A stretch of 64,000 nt of DNA from Nocardia cyriacigeorgica (GTDB taxonomy: Bacteria > Actinomycetota > Actinomycetes > Mycobacteriales > Mycobacteriaceae): the NCBI RefSeq assembly GCF_029868385.1, contig NZ_JARWNX010000060.1, positions 124,001 to 188,000 of the forward strand, read 5' to 3'. Positions 1-8,800 of the stretch are shown here, one piece after another. The notes under the pieces were generated by a model. That model made no database searches, had not been told where the DNA came from, and saw nothing but the letters and a program-made list of their open reading frames with translations. Position numbers and translations under genes: made by a program. The number at the start of each line of letters is the position of its first letter. The first letter of the stretch is position 1.

Positions 1-110
1 CTGCCCATTGCCACCCTCACGAATCCAGACGGAATTAATGGAACTGCATTCCCGTTAGCCATATACGAGCCGGGCGGTCACCCGGTCCGCAGACGAAATG
101 AGGCATGGTC

Positions 111-1361
111 ATGAGGTTCTCGGCGCGGCGACTCGGAGTCGCCATACTCACGGCGTTGATGCTGCTCACCGCTGCGTGCGGCATCGACATCGCGGCGAAG
201 AACACTCCCGCATGGTCGGCCGCCTGGTCCGCGGCGGCGCAGCGACCAAGCACCGGGTTCGGGCCGAACTGGTCGGAAGCCGGGTTTTCGGACGAGACGC
301 TGCGCCAAGTGGTCCGGGTCTCCAATGGCGGCGACCGGATACGCATCCGCCTGTCCAATCGCTTCGGCGCGGCGCCGCTACGGATCGCCGGGGCGACCGT
401 CGCCGCCACGGCCGACGGCGCGGCCGTACGGGCGGAGACCATCCGTGCGTTGACCTTCGATGGAGCGGCGGCCCCGGTCATCGCGGCAGGCGATGAAATA
501 TCCAGCGACGCGGCATCATTGCCGGTCGACCCGATGGATTCGGTCACCGTGACGCTCTACCTCCGCGAGACCACTGGTCCGGCCACCTTCCATTCACAGG
601 CATGGACCGACTCCTACCGCGCCGCAGGCGATCACCGAGACGATATCGACGGTGCGGCCTTCACCGAGCGCACCAGCTCCTGGTACTACCTCGTCGATGT
701 GGAAGTGGCGGGCCCGGATCCGCGTCGCGATACCGTGGTCGCCTTCGGTGATTCGATCACCGACGGCTTCGGTTCCACACCGGGCGCGAATCACCGCTGG
801 CCGGATGCACTCGGAGACCGGCTCGCCGCGATGGGGCGGCAGCGCGCGGTACTGAACCTGGGTATCGGTGGCAACCTGGTGGCCAACGACACCGCCTGGT
901 ACGGCGACCGCGCCACGACACGCTTCCGCCGCGACGTACTCGACAAGCCCGGAGTACGCACCGTTGTGCTGTTGCAGGGCGTCAACGACATCGGTTTCAG
1001 CGAATCCGATCAGCCCACTTACGAACCGAACCCGAATGTGCCGGTGGAGCAGATCATCACCGGCTACCGCACCATGATCGGCCTGGCGCACGAGCACGGA
1101 ATACGGATGATCGGGGCGACCCTGCTGCCCTTCGGCGGTTCCACTCATGACAGCGCGCGGTCGGAGGCCAAACGGCAGGCGCTGAACGAGTGGATTCGCA
1201 CCTCGGGAGAATTCGACGCGGTCGTGGATTTCGAACGAGCCCTTGCTGATCCGGCGAATCCGGTGGTGCTGCTCGATGCCTACGATTCGGGCGACCACCT
1301 GCACCCCAACGACGCCGGATACCGAAGGATGGCCGAGGCGCTCGATCCCGAACTCCTGTAG
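111..1361 (+). CDS. Secreted GDSL/SGNH esterase lipoprotein (XynE-like)
   Basis: This is a probable exported SGNH-family esterase anchored as a lipoprotein. The N-terminus is a basic, hydrophobic signal ending in the lipobox LTAAC, so Cys23 should be lipidated. The catalytic domain begins about residue 208: block I FGDSITDG carries the nucleophile Ser215, block II is GIGGN, block III is GVNDIG, and the C-terminal DHLH gives Asp395 and His398. The first ~190 mature residues form the beta-rich leader domain seen in XynE-like SGNH proteins. I chose the ATG at 111 because GAGG at 100–103 is spaced 7 bases from it; an in-frame ATG at 105 is too close. The natural substrate cannot be told from sequence. 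Its 3' end is antisense to the 3' end of comEC. Confidence 0.9.
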   Translation: MRFSARRLGVAILTALMLLTAACGIDIAAKNTPAWSAAWSAAAQRPSTGFGPNWSEAGFSDETLRQVVRVSNGGDRIRIRLSNRFGAAPLRIAGATVAATADGAAVRAETIRALTFDGAAAPVIAAGDEISSDAASLPVDPMDSVTVTLYLRETTGPATFHSQAWTDSYRAAGDHRDDIDGAAFTERTSSWYYLVDVEVAGPDPRRDTVVAFGDSITDGFGSTPGANHRWPDALGDRLAAMGRQRAVLNLGIGGNLVANDTAWYGDRATTRFRRDVLDKPGVRTVVLLQGVNDIGFSESDQPTYEPNPNVPVEQIITGYRTMIGLAHEHGIRMIGATLLPFGGSTHDSARSEAKRQALNEWIRTSGEFDAVVDFERALADPANPVVLLDAYDSGDHLHPNDAGYRRMAEALDPELL

Positions 1362-3981
1362 GCATGCGTCGTACCCTCGCCGTCGCCGATCGGAATCCAC
1401 CCGATCGGCGACGGCCCGTATCGGCGACAGGGCGACGACGGCGCTCGCGGCCCTGGCCCGCGGTGTGGATCCGCAGGTGAGCACCGACGGAGGTGATGGC
1501 GATAGCACCGTCCCGGTCGGTACGCGCGGTGGTCGCACCCAGTGCTGCCAAGTCCGTGAGCACTCGTGGATGTGGGTGGCCGAAGGTGTTGTCGGATCCG
1601 GCACTGATGATCGCCAGACGGGGCCGTACCGCCCGGAGGAATTCGGCCGTGGTGGTGCGCGAACCGTGGTGCGGGATCTTGAGGATGTCGGCCCGGAGTG
1701 GTGCACCGGCGCCGAGCAGGGATCGCTGGGTACCGACTTCGATATCGCCGGTGAAAAGGATGCGACCGGCCGCCGTGTCGGCGGCGAGGACGACCGAGCG
1801 ATCGTTGGCGGTATCGAGATCGAGCGGCCCTGTTCGTCGGGCGACGGGTGTTGCGGGTGCCAGCACGTGCAGGACGAGGTCGGCGAGGTCGACGCGGCAG
1901 CCGACGGCCATCTCGACCACCGGGACGTTCGCTCGATGAATTACCTGCGCAAGCTCTGTGGTGCCGAATCCGCCGTGCGATCGGACCTCTTGCACGGCTG
2001 GTGTTCCCGTGTGGTGTGTCGCAGCAGCCGGGGCTGCGCCGCATCCGGAGGTCGGCGGTTCCGCGAGCGCATTCGCATGCGTTGCCACAGACAGCGCAGC
2101 GACCTCGCCTGCCGGTAGCTCACCGGGCCCGATCGCGATCGCGCCGACTTCGCGTCCATCCAACGCACCGGTGAGTCCGCCGATGTGGTCGGCGTGCGGG
2201 TGGCTCAGGACCAGTAGTGGTATCCGGGTGATGCCGAGTCGGTCGAGGCAGGTGCGAATCGTACGTGGGTCGGGGCCGACATCGATGACGACTGCGCTAC
2301 CGGGACCGGTGGCCAAGGCGAGTCCGTCACCTTGACCGACGTCGCAGGCGACGAGGACCCAGCCGTCGGGCGGCCAGCCGGACAACCACAGCCTGGCCGG
2401 AACCAGGATGGCGGCGGCGCCGATCAGTACGGCCGCTACCAGTCTGCGCACCAGAGCCGATCTCAGCAGCCAGATCCCTGCGACGACAACCACGCAGGCC
2501 GTCAACCCGCCGCTCGAACCGCCCGGAACGGCCACTGTGGCGCCGGGTATCGCGGCACAGTATTCGGCGACCCACAGCAACCACCACATCGGTGGCATCG
2601 CACATCGCAGTGCCAGTTCCGCCAGCGGCATCCATATCGACGCCAGCACGGCACCGGCGGCCCCGATCACCGTGATCGGGGCGATGACCGGCGCAACAAG
2701 GATATTCGCGATCACCGCCACCAGGCTGATCTTGCCGCTCAACGCCACGACGATCGGCGTGGTCACCACGAACGCGGCCGCCGAGACCGCAACGATCTCC
2801 GCGGGCAGGCGCCACCATCCTTTGGCCTGCAACCACTCCGCCCAGCTGGGCGCGAGCAGAATCAATGCACCTGTCGCCAGTACCGAGAGAGCGAATCCCG
2901 CCGACACCGCCAGCGCGGGCCAGATGGCCAGTAGTCCGAGGACGGCAGCGCACAAGGCGGGCAGGGCTTGCCGCCGTCGACCGGTCAGCAGTGCCAGCAG
3001 GGTGACCCCACCCATCGCCGCCGCCCGCAGTACGCTCGGATCCGGCCGCGCGATGACGACGAACATCAGCAGTGCGGCCGCCGCCACCGTCACTGTCATC
3101 CGTGGGCCGAGCGTGAGCAAACGCGTGAAAAACAGTGCGACAGAGAGCAAAATTGTGAAATTTGCCCCGCTGACGACTGTCAAATGCTGCAAACCGGCGA
3201 TTTCGAAGTCACGGCGTACATCGTCGGAGAGCGCGGAGGTATCCCCTACGACGAGCGCGGGCAGCGATCCGGCGGCCGCCGCCGGTAACGCCGCCGCCGA
3301 TGCCGCGACCAGATCCGCCCGCACCGAACTCGCGAACCGCTGCCACCACGGTAGTGGACCTGCGGCGACCGGATCACCGAGGGCATGCAATGTGACGACG
3401 GTCAGATCGCTCATCCGTGGCGGGGACGGCCTGGCCCGGAATTCGATCGGTTGTCCCGGCGGTAACTGCGCCCACTTCGGTCCGGTCGCCAATATCACCA
3501 CCGCACCACCGGCCCGAACGACCGTCGAACCGTGCTGGAATTCCCGTAGGCTCGCCCGCACCAGCCAGGTGCGTTCACCACCGAACGTCGCTCCGCGCAC
3601 CGGTTTCGGGTCATCGTCGGGCGTCACCACCACGCGCACCGAGGCGCCTGCCGCCACCGCCCGCAACGGATGCGTCTGGACCCGGTGCTCCCGCCAGGCC
3701 GCGGCCACCGCGAACCCGGCCCCCAACACCACCGCACCCAATGCGACCAGCGCGACCGCCCGCCATCGCTCCCGCCGGTGCGCCACCGCCCACATGAGCC
3801 CAACCCACAGCCCGATAGCGGCCACCGTCGCTCCCACCGCGACCATCACCCCGACCTGCCACCCGGCGCTCAACACCAGCACGGTCACTGCCCAGCAGCA
3901 CACCGCCGCAGGAAGCAGCCGCCCGTCGAGCCTCGCCTCCGCTGCACCATCCCCCGCCACACCGGTGTCATCGAATGCCAT
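1057..3981 (-). CDS. comEC: ComEC/Rec2-type DNA uptake channel with aberrant C-terminal tail
   Basis: ComEC forms the inner-membrane channel for single-stranded DNA in natural competence. About 30 N-terminal hydrophobic residues precede an OB-like soluble domain (about 110–200). The competence core follows, starting near residue 240 with the hallmark stretch containing VVGDTSAL and LTVVSGANF, with several membrane helices to about 530. The C-terminal metallo-beta-lactamase domain (about 540–838) has HPHADH at 594–599 and IPHHGS further on. The start codon is one base after the comEA stop, so the two are coupled. Homology-like sequence stops near residue 838 (about position 1467). The remaining ~136 residues are Arg/Pro-rich, and the last ~100 codons are antisense to the esterase gene. 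The natural stop may therefore have been lost or frame-shifted. Confidence 0.88.
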   Translation of the reverse strand: MAFDDTGVAGDGAAEARLDGRLLPAAVCCWAVTVLVLSAGWQVGVMVAVGATVAAIGLWVGLMWAVAHRRERWRAVALVALGAVVLGAGFAVAAAWREHRVQTHPLRAVAAGASVRVVVTPDDDPKPVRGATFGGERTWLVRASLREFQHGSTVVRAGGAVVILATGPKWAQLPPGQPIEFRARPSPPRMSDLTVVTLHALGDPVAAGPLPWWQRFASSVRADLVAASAAALPAAAAGSLPALVVGDTSALSDDVRRDFEIAGLQHLTVVSGANFTILLSVALFFTRLLTLGPRMTVTVAAAALLMFVVIARPDPSVLRAAAMGGVTLLALLTGRRRQALPALCAAVLGLLAIWPALAVSAGFALSVLATGALILLAPSWAEWLQAKGWWRLPAEIVAVSAAAFVVTTPIVVALSGKISLVAVIANILVAPVIAPITVIGAAGAVLASIWMPLAELALRCAMPPMWWLLWVAEYCAAIPGATVAVPGGSSGGLTACVVVVAGIWLLRSALVRRLVAAVLIGAAAILVPARLWLSGWPPDGWVLVACDVGQGDGLALATGPGSAVVIDVGPDPRTIRTCLDRLGITRIPLLVLSHPHADHIGGLTGALDGREVGAIAIGPGELPAGEVAALSVATHANALAEPPTSGCGAAPAAATHHTGTPAVQEVRSHGGFGTTELAQVIHRANVPVVEMAVGCRVDLADLVLHVLAPATPVARRTGPLDLDTANDRSVVLAADTAAGRILFTGDIEVGTQRSLLGAGAPLRADILKIPHHGSRTTTAEFLRAVRPRLAIISAGSDNTFGHPHPRVLTDLAALGATTARTDRDGAIAITSVGAHLRIHTAGQGRERRRRPVADTGRRRSGGFRSATARVRRMPTGVRDRAPRPSFGIRRRWGAGGRPNRRHRAAPPDSPDQQGLVRNPRPRRILPRCESTRSAPAVWPPTARCHEWNRRRAAGSPRSSVFRARAPGRSWCGSR

Positions 3982-3982
3982 T

Positions 3983-5149
3983 TCATACCGTCACCAGGTC
4001 GCGGAGCCGGGCGAGGCGGGCCGGGCCGATGCCGTCCACGTCGCCCAATTGCTCGATATCGGTGAAGCGGCCGTTCGTCGTGCGCCAGGTGATGATGGCG
4101 CGAGCGGTGACGGGGCCGACGCCGGGTAGGGCGTCGAGATCGGATTCGGTGGCGGAGTTGAGATTCACTCGCGTGGCGGGGTCCGACGAGGTGGCAGCGC
4201 CGGACGGGGCCGAACTCGTGGCGCCCGGTGTGCGGCCGGAGGCCCCGATGGTGGTGCTGCCGAGGCGGGGCACGCCCGGCTCGGCCGACACCGCGCCGAC
4301 GATCACTTGATCGCCATCGGCCAGCCGCTGGGCGAGGTTGATCCCGGCCAGGTCCGCACCCTCGCGCGCGCCTCCGGCCGCGGCCACCGCGTCGGCCACC
4401 CTGGATCCGGGCGGCACACGGACCAGCCCGGACCTGTGCACCAGGCCGACCACGCTCACCACCAACTCCGCAGTGGCACCATCCGGCGCGGTGTCCGGCG
4501 GCGCGGCCGGACCGGCCTGCGAGGATGCTCCGGGTTCCGGGACGCCGGTGTATACGGCGGCGACGGGCGGGACCTGTTGTGCGACGGGACGTTCCCACAG
4601 CACCACCACGACCGCGACGAGCGCCGCAACCAGGCCGACCCCGGCCATCGTCAGCACCCCACGCCGTCCCGGATCCAGCCGGGTGCGTCGAAAACGTGGC
4701 GGCACCAGCCGGTCTCGCCAGCGATGGCCGGAGCCATCCGGATCGTCCAGCCAGCCGGGCGACCTCACCTCGCCGACCTCATCGAGATCGCCCAGCCTTT
4801 TCGGTGGATCGTCCGGCGGAAGCTCGTCGAGATTCCACCGCCCGCGCTCGGCTTCGGCTACCGAATCCGGCGAGCCCCCTGCGCTTTCCGGACGTCGCGT
4901 TGCGCGATGCGGTGGATCCGATCTCTCGAAACCTCCTCCACCGACGCCTGCTCCGCCGAACTGCGCGTCGGTGGACTGCTCCCGCCCGGAGTTCCCCTCC
5001 CACTCCGGGCGGGATGCCGCGACCGATCGCGCGACGCTCCCCGAGCGCATCGATGTGGCGGAGCCGGGCGCTGCCCGTGTGGCTCCGACGCGTGCGGTGA
5101 GCACGCCGAGTCGTTCCCGGATTCGCTCGCGTTCCTCGTGTCGTGACAT
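3983..5149 (-). CDS. comEA: ComEA-like helix-hairpin-helix DNA-binding protein
   Basis: This is the membrane-anchored DNA receptor of the competence apparatus and feeds DNA to ComEC, encoded immediately downstream. The start at 5149 (MSRHEERERI) is preferred over an upstream in-frame codon because the upstream 30 residues look non-coding. About 150 polar N-terminal residues are followed by one transmembrane helix (GLVAALVAVVVVLW), a Pro/Ala-rich linker, a SLBB-type domain (around VVGLVHRSGLVRV), and C-terminal paired helix-hairpin-helix motifs with NLNSATESDLDALPGVG and DGIGPARLARL. At 388 residues it is longer than the M. tuberculosis counterpart because of the long cytoplasmic N-terminus. 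The position next to degV matches Rv2415c, except that eis is absent here. Confidence 0.88.
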   Translation of the reverse strand: MSRHEERERIRERLGVLTARVGATRAAPGSATSMRSGSVARSVAASRPEWEGNSGREQSTDAQFGGAGVGGGGFERSDPPHRATRRPESAGGSPDSVAEAERGRWNLDELPPDDPPKRLGDLDEVGEVRSPGWLDDPDGSGHRWRDRLVPPRFRRTRLDPGRRGVLTMAGVGLVAALVAVVVVLWERPVAQQVPPVAAVYTGVPEPGASSQAGPAAPPDTAPDGATAELVVSVVGLVHRSGLVRVPPGSRVADAVAAAGGAREGADLAGINLAQRLADGDQVIVGAVSAEPGVPRLGSTTIGASGRTPGATSSAPSGAATSSDPATRVNLNSATESDLDALPGVGPVTARAIITWRTTNGRFTDIEQLGDVDGIGPARLARLRDLVTV

Positions 5150-5313
5150 GGCGGCAACGCTAGGACCAGCTGTCGACGGGCAGCCGGTGACGACCAGGGA
5201 TTTCGAGAAACCTGTGGATAACTGCGAGCCTGTGTACAACTCGCTCGGACACGCCGGTTCAGCGGCCGGACGCGGCCCTCCGCTCGTTCACCGGATGCGA
5301 GGATTCGCCCATG

Positions 5314-6153
5314 TCAGCACCCACCGGGCAGAACGAGCACACCCACCGCTCCGACACCGAGGTGAACGGCCAGCGCCGGTCCGAATTCGGCGGTGATGAC
5401 CTCATCGACACCGGGCACCAGTTCCCGCAATTGCGCCGCCAGGGTATCGGCGGCGTCCGGTGCGCCCAGATGTTGCACCGCCACCGCCGCACCGTCCTCG
5501 CCCGCCGCATCCACCGCGGCGGCGATCAGCTTCGCGTAGGCCTTGGAGCGGGTGCGCACCTTCTCGCGCAGTTCGAGCTTGCCACCGACGATCTGCAACA
5601 ACGGCTTGGTGACCAGTTCGCTACCGAAGAACGACGCCGCCGAACTGAGCCGCCCGCCCCGGCGCAGCTGTTCGGTCCGGTTCACCAGGATGAAGGTCCT
5701 GGCCCGCGCCGCCGCCGCGACGGCAGCGTCGTAGACCACATCGAGCCCGGCGCCGGTGCAGGCGCGCCGGGCCGCCGCCAATACCGGCAGACCCGTGGCC
5801 AATCCGGCGCCCAACGAATCGACGAGCCGCACGCGGTCGGATGCGTCCATATCGCGTACGGCCTGTCTGCCCGCTTCCCAGGTACCCGACAGCTGGCGCG
5901 ACAGATGCACCGCGACCACGCCGTCGCCCTCGCTGCGCGCCAGCGCGGATTCGTAGGCGGCCCGCAGCTCACCCGGCGATGGCGCCGAGGTGGTCACGGT
6001 GTCGGCGCCGTAATCGATATCGAGTTCGTCGATACCCTCGCGGACGGCTCGGTCACCGATCAGGACATGCAGCGGCACAACGCCTATGCCCAGTTCACCG
6101 ACGAGGTCGGCGGGCAGGCTCGCAGACGAATCGGTGACGACCACGACGGCCAC
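5314..6153 (-). CDS. DegV family fatty-acid-binding protein
   Basis: This is a DegV-fold protein; family members bind a fatty acid in a cleft and serve as the lipid carrier subunit of fatty acid kinases. The N-terminus MAVVVVTDSSASLP is the diagnostic DegV start, with TDSSASLP lining the lipid-binding site. A second motif, TSAPSPGE, lies near residue 55, and HLSRQLSGTW near 85 is also typical. The length of 279 residues is normal for the family. It ends 165 bases before comEA and begins 4 bases after the octT stop, so it is probably co-transcribed with octT. The same arrangement is found at Rv2417c/Rv2418c. I see no FakA-type kinase partner in the window, so the client pathway is unknown. Confidence 0.92.
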   Translation of the reverse strand: MAVVVVTDSSASLPADLVGELGIGVVPLHVLIGDRAVREGIDELDIDYGADTVTTSAPSPGELRAAYESALARSEGDGVVAVHLSRQLSGTWEAGRQAVRDMDASDRVRLVDSLGAGLATGLPVLAAARRACTGAGLDVVYDAAVAAAARARTFILVNRTEQLRRGGRLSSAASFFGSELVTKPLLQIVGGKLELREKVRTRSKAYAKLIAAAVDAAGEDGAAVAVQHLGAPDAADTLAAQLRELVPGVDEVITAEFGPALAVHLGVGAVGVLVLPGGC

Positions 6154-6156
6154 GGA

Positions 6157-7719
6157 CTACCGAACCTCCTGCAAGGTCTTCACCATCGCGTTCGCCACGG
6201 CGGTGTGCCCGTCCCAGCCCCAGTGGATGCCGTCGGGGTTGGCGGCATCGGAGAAGACGTTGTCGCGGACCGCTTCTCCGAGGTCGACCAGCGGCACCGA
6301 GGTCCGGTCCGACCAGGCCCGCAGCGCACGCACCGCGCGGTCGCGGCCGCGATGGACCCGCCCGTATGCCTCGCAGTTGTGCACCGAGGGCAGCACCGCC
6401 ACCACGGGAAGGTCGGGACGCAGCTGCGCCAACGCCTCCCTGGATTGCTCCAGATAGTTCACGCTGACTTTCGGCGGAAGTGCCACGCGCCGACCGAGTT
6501 TCGACAGCTTCGGCTGCAACCACTGGTAGGTCGACCGAACGCCACGCCGCACGGCGGGCGGGCGCACGTAGCGGATCAGTTCACGCAGCGCCGTCGGCAG
6601 TGGCGAGGGCAGACTGTCCATCCCGCCGACGGCGAACACCACGGCCCCGGCTCGCGGCACCGCCGCCCATACCCGCGGATCACCGATCAGGGCCCAATAC
6701 CCGTCGCGGCAGGTCCAGCCGATCCGCGCGACCAGCTCGACATCCCAATCCAGTTCGGCGCCCACCAGGTTCGGCCAGATACGCGGATGGTCGGCGGGCA
6801 GACCACCCTCGGGCCCGAAGTAGGCGAGCGAGTCCGCGATCACCAGCAGCACCGGGCGCGGGTTCTCCTGCGATGCGTCGACGGCGTGCTCTGCGGCATC
6901 TACCGTGAGCGCGCCCTTCGAGGGCGTAGCGGGCGCATCATCAACGATGGACTCGTTCTGCGCGGCAACGGCGTCCACCGATACGGATTCGCTCGATTCG
7001 GCGGCCTCACCCGACCGCGCAACCGAATCGGTGGACGCACCAACAGGCGCGGATTCGACGGTAGTGGCGGTCGCGGCACCAGCGACGGTCTCGACACCGG
7101 CCGAGACCTCGGCGTCGGCCGAATGGTCGGCAGCGACGCCGGAGGAGGCGGCCGTTGGTTCGGTGCGGATCCCCTCGGTAGCGGATTCAGACCGGCCCAC
7201 GGTCGAGGACGCACCCGTCTCGACCGAGGTCTCGGCATCGGTGGATTCGGCTGCCTGCGCACCCGAGCCGAGCTGCGTGGCAACAGGGCTCACTCCATCG
7301 CCGGGCGTGGATTCGGTTCCATCCGTACCGTCGACAACCAACGAACCTGTACCGGAGCCAGCAGCATCAACGACCAATTCGTCATCGGCGAGCGCATCCT
7401 CCGACGATCCGTCCGCGACGGGCGCATCCCCGCCCGACATCTCGGACGATTCTGCCGAACCCTCGACCGCGGCCGCGATCGCATCCGATTCAGCCTGCTC
7501 CGCTCCAGAATTCACGCTCTGGTCGCCCGCATCCGGAGGCTCGGTGGGTGGCTCCGGCACGGCGTCGGTGCCTGCGGCGGCGTGGACCGTCTCCGGCGCG
7601 GCCGGTGGCGGGGTCGGCGGCGGCCCGAACAGGGCATCCGGGAGGGCACGTTCCGGTTTGGCGGAAATCTTCCGGAACAATTCATCCGGCACTTGCCGGA
7701 GGGGCTCTTCAGAGGACAT
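6157..7719 (-). CDS. octT: Diglucosylglycerate octanoyltransferase with long disordered insert
   Basis: By gene order and sequence this is the counterpart of Rv2418c (OctT), which acylates the diglucosylglycerate precursor of methylglucose lipopolysaccharides with octanoate. The SGNH-type catalytic domain occupies residues 288–520. ADSLAYFG carries the nucleophile Ser297, and DGIHWGWDGH gives Asp496 and His499. The mycobacterial enzyme is about 247 residues. This one is 520 because an Ala/Ser/Thr/Asp/Glu-rich, probably disordered region of about 245 residues separates a short conserved-looking N-terminus (residues 1–40) from the catalytic domain. The start overlaps the gpgP stop by 11 bases, supporting co-translation of the two enzymes. 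The coding strand reads without interruption, so the extension appears real. Confidence 0.82.
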   Translation of the reverse strand: MSSEEPLRQVPDELFRKISAKPERALPDALFGPPPTPPPAAPETVHAAAGTDAVPEPPTEPPDAGDQSVNSGAEQAESDAIAAAVEGSAESSEMSGGDAPVADGSSEDALADDELVVDAAGSGTGSLVVDGTDGTESTPGDGVSPVATQLGSGAQAAESTDAETSVETGASSTVGRSESATEGIRTEPTAASSGVAADHSADAEVSAGVETVAGAATATTVESAPVGASTDSVARSGEAAESSESVSVDAVAAQNESIVDDAPATPSKGALTVDAAEHAVDASQENPRPVLLVIADSLAYFGPEGGLPADHPRIWPNLVGAELDWDVELVARIGWTCRDGYWALIGDPRVWAAVPRAGAVVFAVGGMDSLPSPLPTALRELIRYVRPPAVRRGVRSTYQWLQPKLSKLGRRVALPPKVSVNYLEQSREALAQLRPDLPVVAVLPSVHNCEAYGRVHRGRDRAVRALRAWSDRTSVPLVDLGEAVRDNVFSDAANPDGIHWGWDGHTAVANAMVKTLQEVR

Positions 7720-8371
7720 CGGGAGCTACCTTCGCCGCTGCGTTCCACACATCGAGGCGCCAGCCGGGCTGGTCGATGCTCGGACCGTGGCTGCTCAACT
7801 GCACCCAGCTGGTGTTGGCCAGGCCACCGAGGGCGGGCCAGCTCCGTGGCGGCAGGTCGAGCAGCGCGGCCGTGAGGGCGGCGATCAGCCCGCCGTGCGC
7901 CACCAGGATGATAGTCCCGCCGGGCCAATCCTGCCGCTCGGCGAACAGTTCTCGCACCACCGGCAGCGCTCGCGCGCCGACCTCGAGTTTGCTCTCGCCA
8001 TTGGGCGGGGTGAAGCTCGCGTCGAGCCGCCACGCCACCCTGGCACCGGGATATCCCGCGTCGACCTCCACATGGTCGAGACCTTCCCAGTCGCCAAGGT
8101 TGGTCTCGCGCAGCCGTGGGTCGCGGACCACCTCGATACCGGTGTGATCGGCCAGCGCCACCGCCGTCTCATAGGCGCGCTTGAGGTCGGAGGACACGAT
8201 GGCGATCGCATTGTGGGTCACCAGCTCTCGTGCCGCCTCCTTGGCCTGGCGGCGGCCGAGTTCGGTGAGGTCGGTGTCGATCTGGCCCTGCATCCGATCG
8301 ATGGCATTCCATTCGGTCTGCCCGTGGCGCAGCAGGATCAGCTTGCGCACATGCCGGTACTTCGAGGTCAC
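7709..8371 (-). CDS. gpgP: Glucosyl-3-phosphoglycerate phosphatase
   Basis: This histidine-phosphatase-fold enzyme dephosphorylates glucosyl-3-phosphoglycerate, the second step of methylglucose lipopolysaccharide synthesis. The phosphohistidine motif LRHGQTEWN lies at about residues 14–22 with catalytic His16, and the second catalytic histidine sits in LVAHGGLI. The GTG start at 8371 forms a GTGA overlap with the rsfS stop; longer in-frame alternatives read back into rsfS in the wrong phase. The 220-residue length is normal. The gene lies between rsfS and octT exactly as Rv2419c does. The family is close to generic phosphoglycerate mutases, so the specific name rests mainly on synteny. Confidence 0.85.
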   Translation of the reverse strand: MTSKYRHVRKLILLRHGQTEWNAIDRMQGQIDTDLTELGRRQAKEAARELVTHNAIAIVSSDLKRAYETAVALADHTGIEVVRDPRLRETNLGDWEGLDHVEVDAGYPGARVAWRLDASFTPPNGESKLEVGARALPVVRELFAERQDWPGGTIILVAHGGLIAALTAALLDLPPRSWPALGGLANTSWVQLSSHGPSIDQPGWRLDVWNAAAKVAPDVL

Positions 8372-8772
8372 TCGCCGTCCTCGGAAGTCGCCGCTTCGGC
8401 GGCCGTCGGTGCGGCGATGCCGTCGACCGGAACCACCGGGCAGTCCTTCCACAAGCGTTCCAGCGCATAGAAGTTGCGCTCGTCGTTGTGCTGGATGTGC
8501 ACCACGACGTCGACGTAGTCCAGCAGTGCCCAACGGCCCTCACGGGTGCCTTCGCGCCGCACCGGCTTGTGCCCGGCGGCGCGCAGCTTCTCCTCGACAT
8601 TGTCGACGATCGCGTTCACCTGACGCTCGTTCGGCGCGGACGCGATCACGAAGCAGTCGGTGATCACCAACTGCTCGGACACATCGAGCACCACCACATC
8701 GGAAGCCAGCTTCTCATCGGCCGCCCGTGCGGCGACCTGCGCCATCTCCACCGCTTCGACAGAGGCCGTCAT
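8368..8772 (-). CDS. rsfS: Ribosome silencing factor RsfS
   Basis: RsfS (RsfA/Iojap family, DUF143) binds ribosomal protein L14 and blocks joining of the ribosomal subunits during starvation. The family is recognised from DVVVLDVSEQLVITDCFVIA near the N-terminus and the later WALLDYVDVVVHI stretch, followed by FYALERLW. A short Ala/Thr/Glu-rich tail closes the 134-residue protein. The start at 8772 (MTASVEAVEMAQ) leaves a normal N-terminus, while the longer reading frame to 8829 overlaps the nadD 3' end. It lies between nadD and gpgP, with a GTGA overlap to gpgP. The nadD–rsfS pairing is widely conserved in bacteria. Confidence 0.93.
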   Translation of the reverse strand: MTASVEAVEMAQVAARAADEKLASDVVVLDVSEQLVITDCFVIASAPNERQVNAIVDNVEEKLRAAGHKPVRREGTREGRWALLDYVDVVVHIQHNDERNFYALERLWKDCPVVPVDGIAAPTAAEAATSEDGE

Positions 8773-8800
8773 GCTCGCACCTCGCTGCGCTCGCTCACGC

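Noticed and set aside
1..104. A partial gene at the left edge
   Set aside because: No convincing frame with family motifs enters from the edge; it looks like the esterase upstream region.
5311..7875. An 854-codon plus-strand frame opposite degV, octT and part of gpgP
   Set aside because: The minus strand encodes three recognisable proteins here; the plus frame is Arg/Gly/His-rich and has no motif.
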